NCBI GenBank assembly: GCA_030597865.1
Contig: JAUVQZ010000187.1
Location: 1-5,609, forward strand
Direction of reading: 5' to 3'
Origin: Pseudomonadota bacterium
GTDB lineage: Bacteria; Desulfobacterota; Desulfobulbia; Desulfobulbales; SURF-16
Length of the DNA: 5,609 nt
Below, piece by piece: positions 5,380-5,609 of the stretch. The notes beneath the pieces are model-generated. The model made no database searches. It worked only from the letters and a program-made list of their open reading frames with translations, and had not been told where the DNA came from. Position 1 is the stretch's first letter. The number at the start of each line of letters is the position of its first letter. Both the position numbers and the translations under genes were made by a program.

Positions 5380-5395
5380 CTGCAAACTATGCTTT
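5340..5395. terminator. Perfect 17-bp inverted repeat spanning the hisA stop; probable terminator
   Basis: AAAGCATAGTTTGCAGT (5340-5356) is exactly complementary to 5379-5395. The 22-base loop holds a smaller CGGC/GCCG hairpin (5357-5360 with 5369-5372) and two copies of CGGCAGT (5357-5363 and 5371-5377). The hisA TAA (5377-5379) lies at the loop edge. On the + strand only TTT follows the stem. On the - strand the stem is followed by TTTTTATG, so termination may work better for antisense transcription. Confidence 0.55.
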
Positions 5396-5456
5396 AACCA
5401 CTTGAGATTATTGAGACTGTCTGCCAACTGCACACTGAGAGCTGTAAACTTTTTTC

Positions 5457-5609
5457 ATGAAATGGTATCTGCTTCTCATCTTTGGTATCTGCTGCATCTC
5501 CACCTCAGCCATCCTTATTACCCTGGCAGAGGTGCCGCCCACCCAGGCCGCCTTTTACCGTAATTTCTTTGCGGCCCTGATCTGGCTCATCCCCTACGGC
5601 TTTACCCGG
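5457..5609 (+). CDS. EamA/DMT-family transporter, N-terminal part
   Basis: The reading frame from ATG 5457 stays open for 51 codons to the window edge, so the gene is partial at its 3' end. The translation starts MKWYLLLIFGICCISTSAIL, followed by ITLAEVPPTQAAFYRNFFAAL and IWLIPYGFTR. This matches the start of EamA-domain (drug/metabolite transporter) proteins: a first transmembrane helix with an ISTSAI-like turn, a short loop with APP-type residues, the AxYR motif at the start of helix 2, and a hydrophobic helix 2. Full members have about 280-300 residues and ten helices in the inner membrane, and export small metabolites. The substrate cannot be told. The gene starts 78 bases after the hisA stop, beyond the inverted repeat, so it is probably a separate unit. 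No good ribosome binding site is seen; GAGAG at 5436-5440 is too far upstream. Confidence 0.75.
   Translation, partial: MKWYLLLIFGICCISTSAILITLAEVPPTQAAFYRNFFAALIWLIPYGFTR

Noticed and set aside
5340..5395. Integron attC-like site at the end of hisA
   Set aside because: The arms are perfectly paired, without the extrahelical bases, and no RYYYAAC/GTTRRRY ends are found; no integrase or cassette context is present.
4690..5433. Antisense open frame of 247 codons across hisA
   Set aside because: It is opposite a clear hisA, has no recognisable motif, and starts beyond the inverted repeat without a ribosome binding site.

Overview
The window reads as bacterial chromosome, most likely from a Desulfobacterota (former delta-proteobacterial) sulfate-reducer-type lineage such as the Desulfobulbales. 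This placement is inference. It rests on an EF-G of the spirochaete/planctomycete/delta-proteobacterial 'spdEFG1' type (the mitochondrial EFG1-like branch), on a HisA of the eukaryotic sequence type, and on small conserved proteins that look familiar from that group. Every intact gene is on the + strand. There are no tRNA or rRNA genes, no CRISPR array and no recognisable insertion sequence.

Layout. (1) Positions 1-540 contain no intact gene. They hold the eroded remnant of a membrane-bound sensor histidine kinase: a transmembrane segment, a coiled-coil linker and an H-box are still legible, but the reading frame is lost just after the H-box and again about 60 bases later, next to a strong short hairpin. 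(2) 560-1114 encodes a 184-residue SLOG/LOG-like (Rossmann-type nucleotide-binding) protein of unknown function. (3) 1115-1310 is a compact regulatory stretch. It has a sigma70-like promoter (perfect TTGACA, 17-bp spacer), then two consecutive intrinsic-terminator hairpins, then the fusA ribosome-binding site. (4) 1311-3407 is fusA, a complete EF-G, standing alone without rpsL, rpsG or tuf. (5) 3408-3563 is intergenic. It has a T8 tract whose 16-base surroundings are identical to the sequence just before fusA, and a 12-bp hairpin. (6) 3564-3854 encodes a small protein with two transmembrane segments. (7) 3907-4572 encodes a RecA/KaiC-fold P-loop ATPase, followed after 12 bases by (8) 4585-5379, an eukaryotic-type hisA whose 3' end lies inside a perfect 17-bp inverted repeat. 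(9) From 5457 to the window edge runs the N-terminus of an EamA/DMT-family transporter.

How it fits together. fusA supplies ribosomal translocation and may be controlled by its own leader. The ATPase and hisA are spaced like a transcription unit, possibly with the small membrane protein gene as first member. That would link the ATPase to histidine biosynthesis only by position. The inverted repeat probably separates this unit from the transporter gene. The most notable points are the two proteins whose closest relatives by motif are eukaryotic or organellar (EF-G and HisA), the fusA leader with two terminators downstream of the only good promoter, and the palindrome built into the end of hisA.
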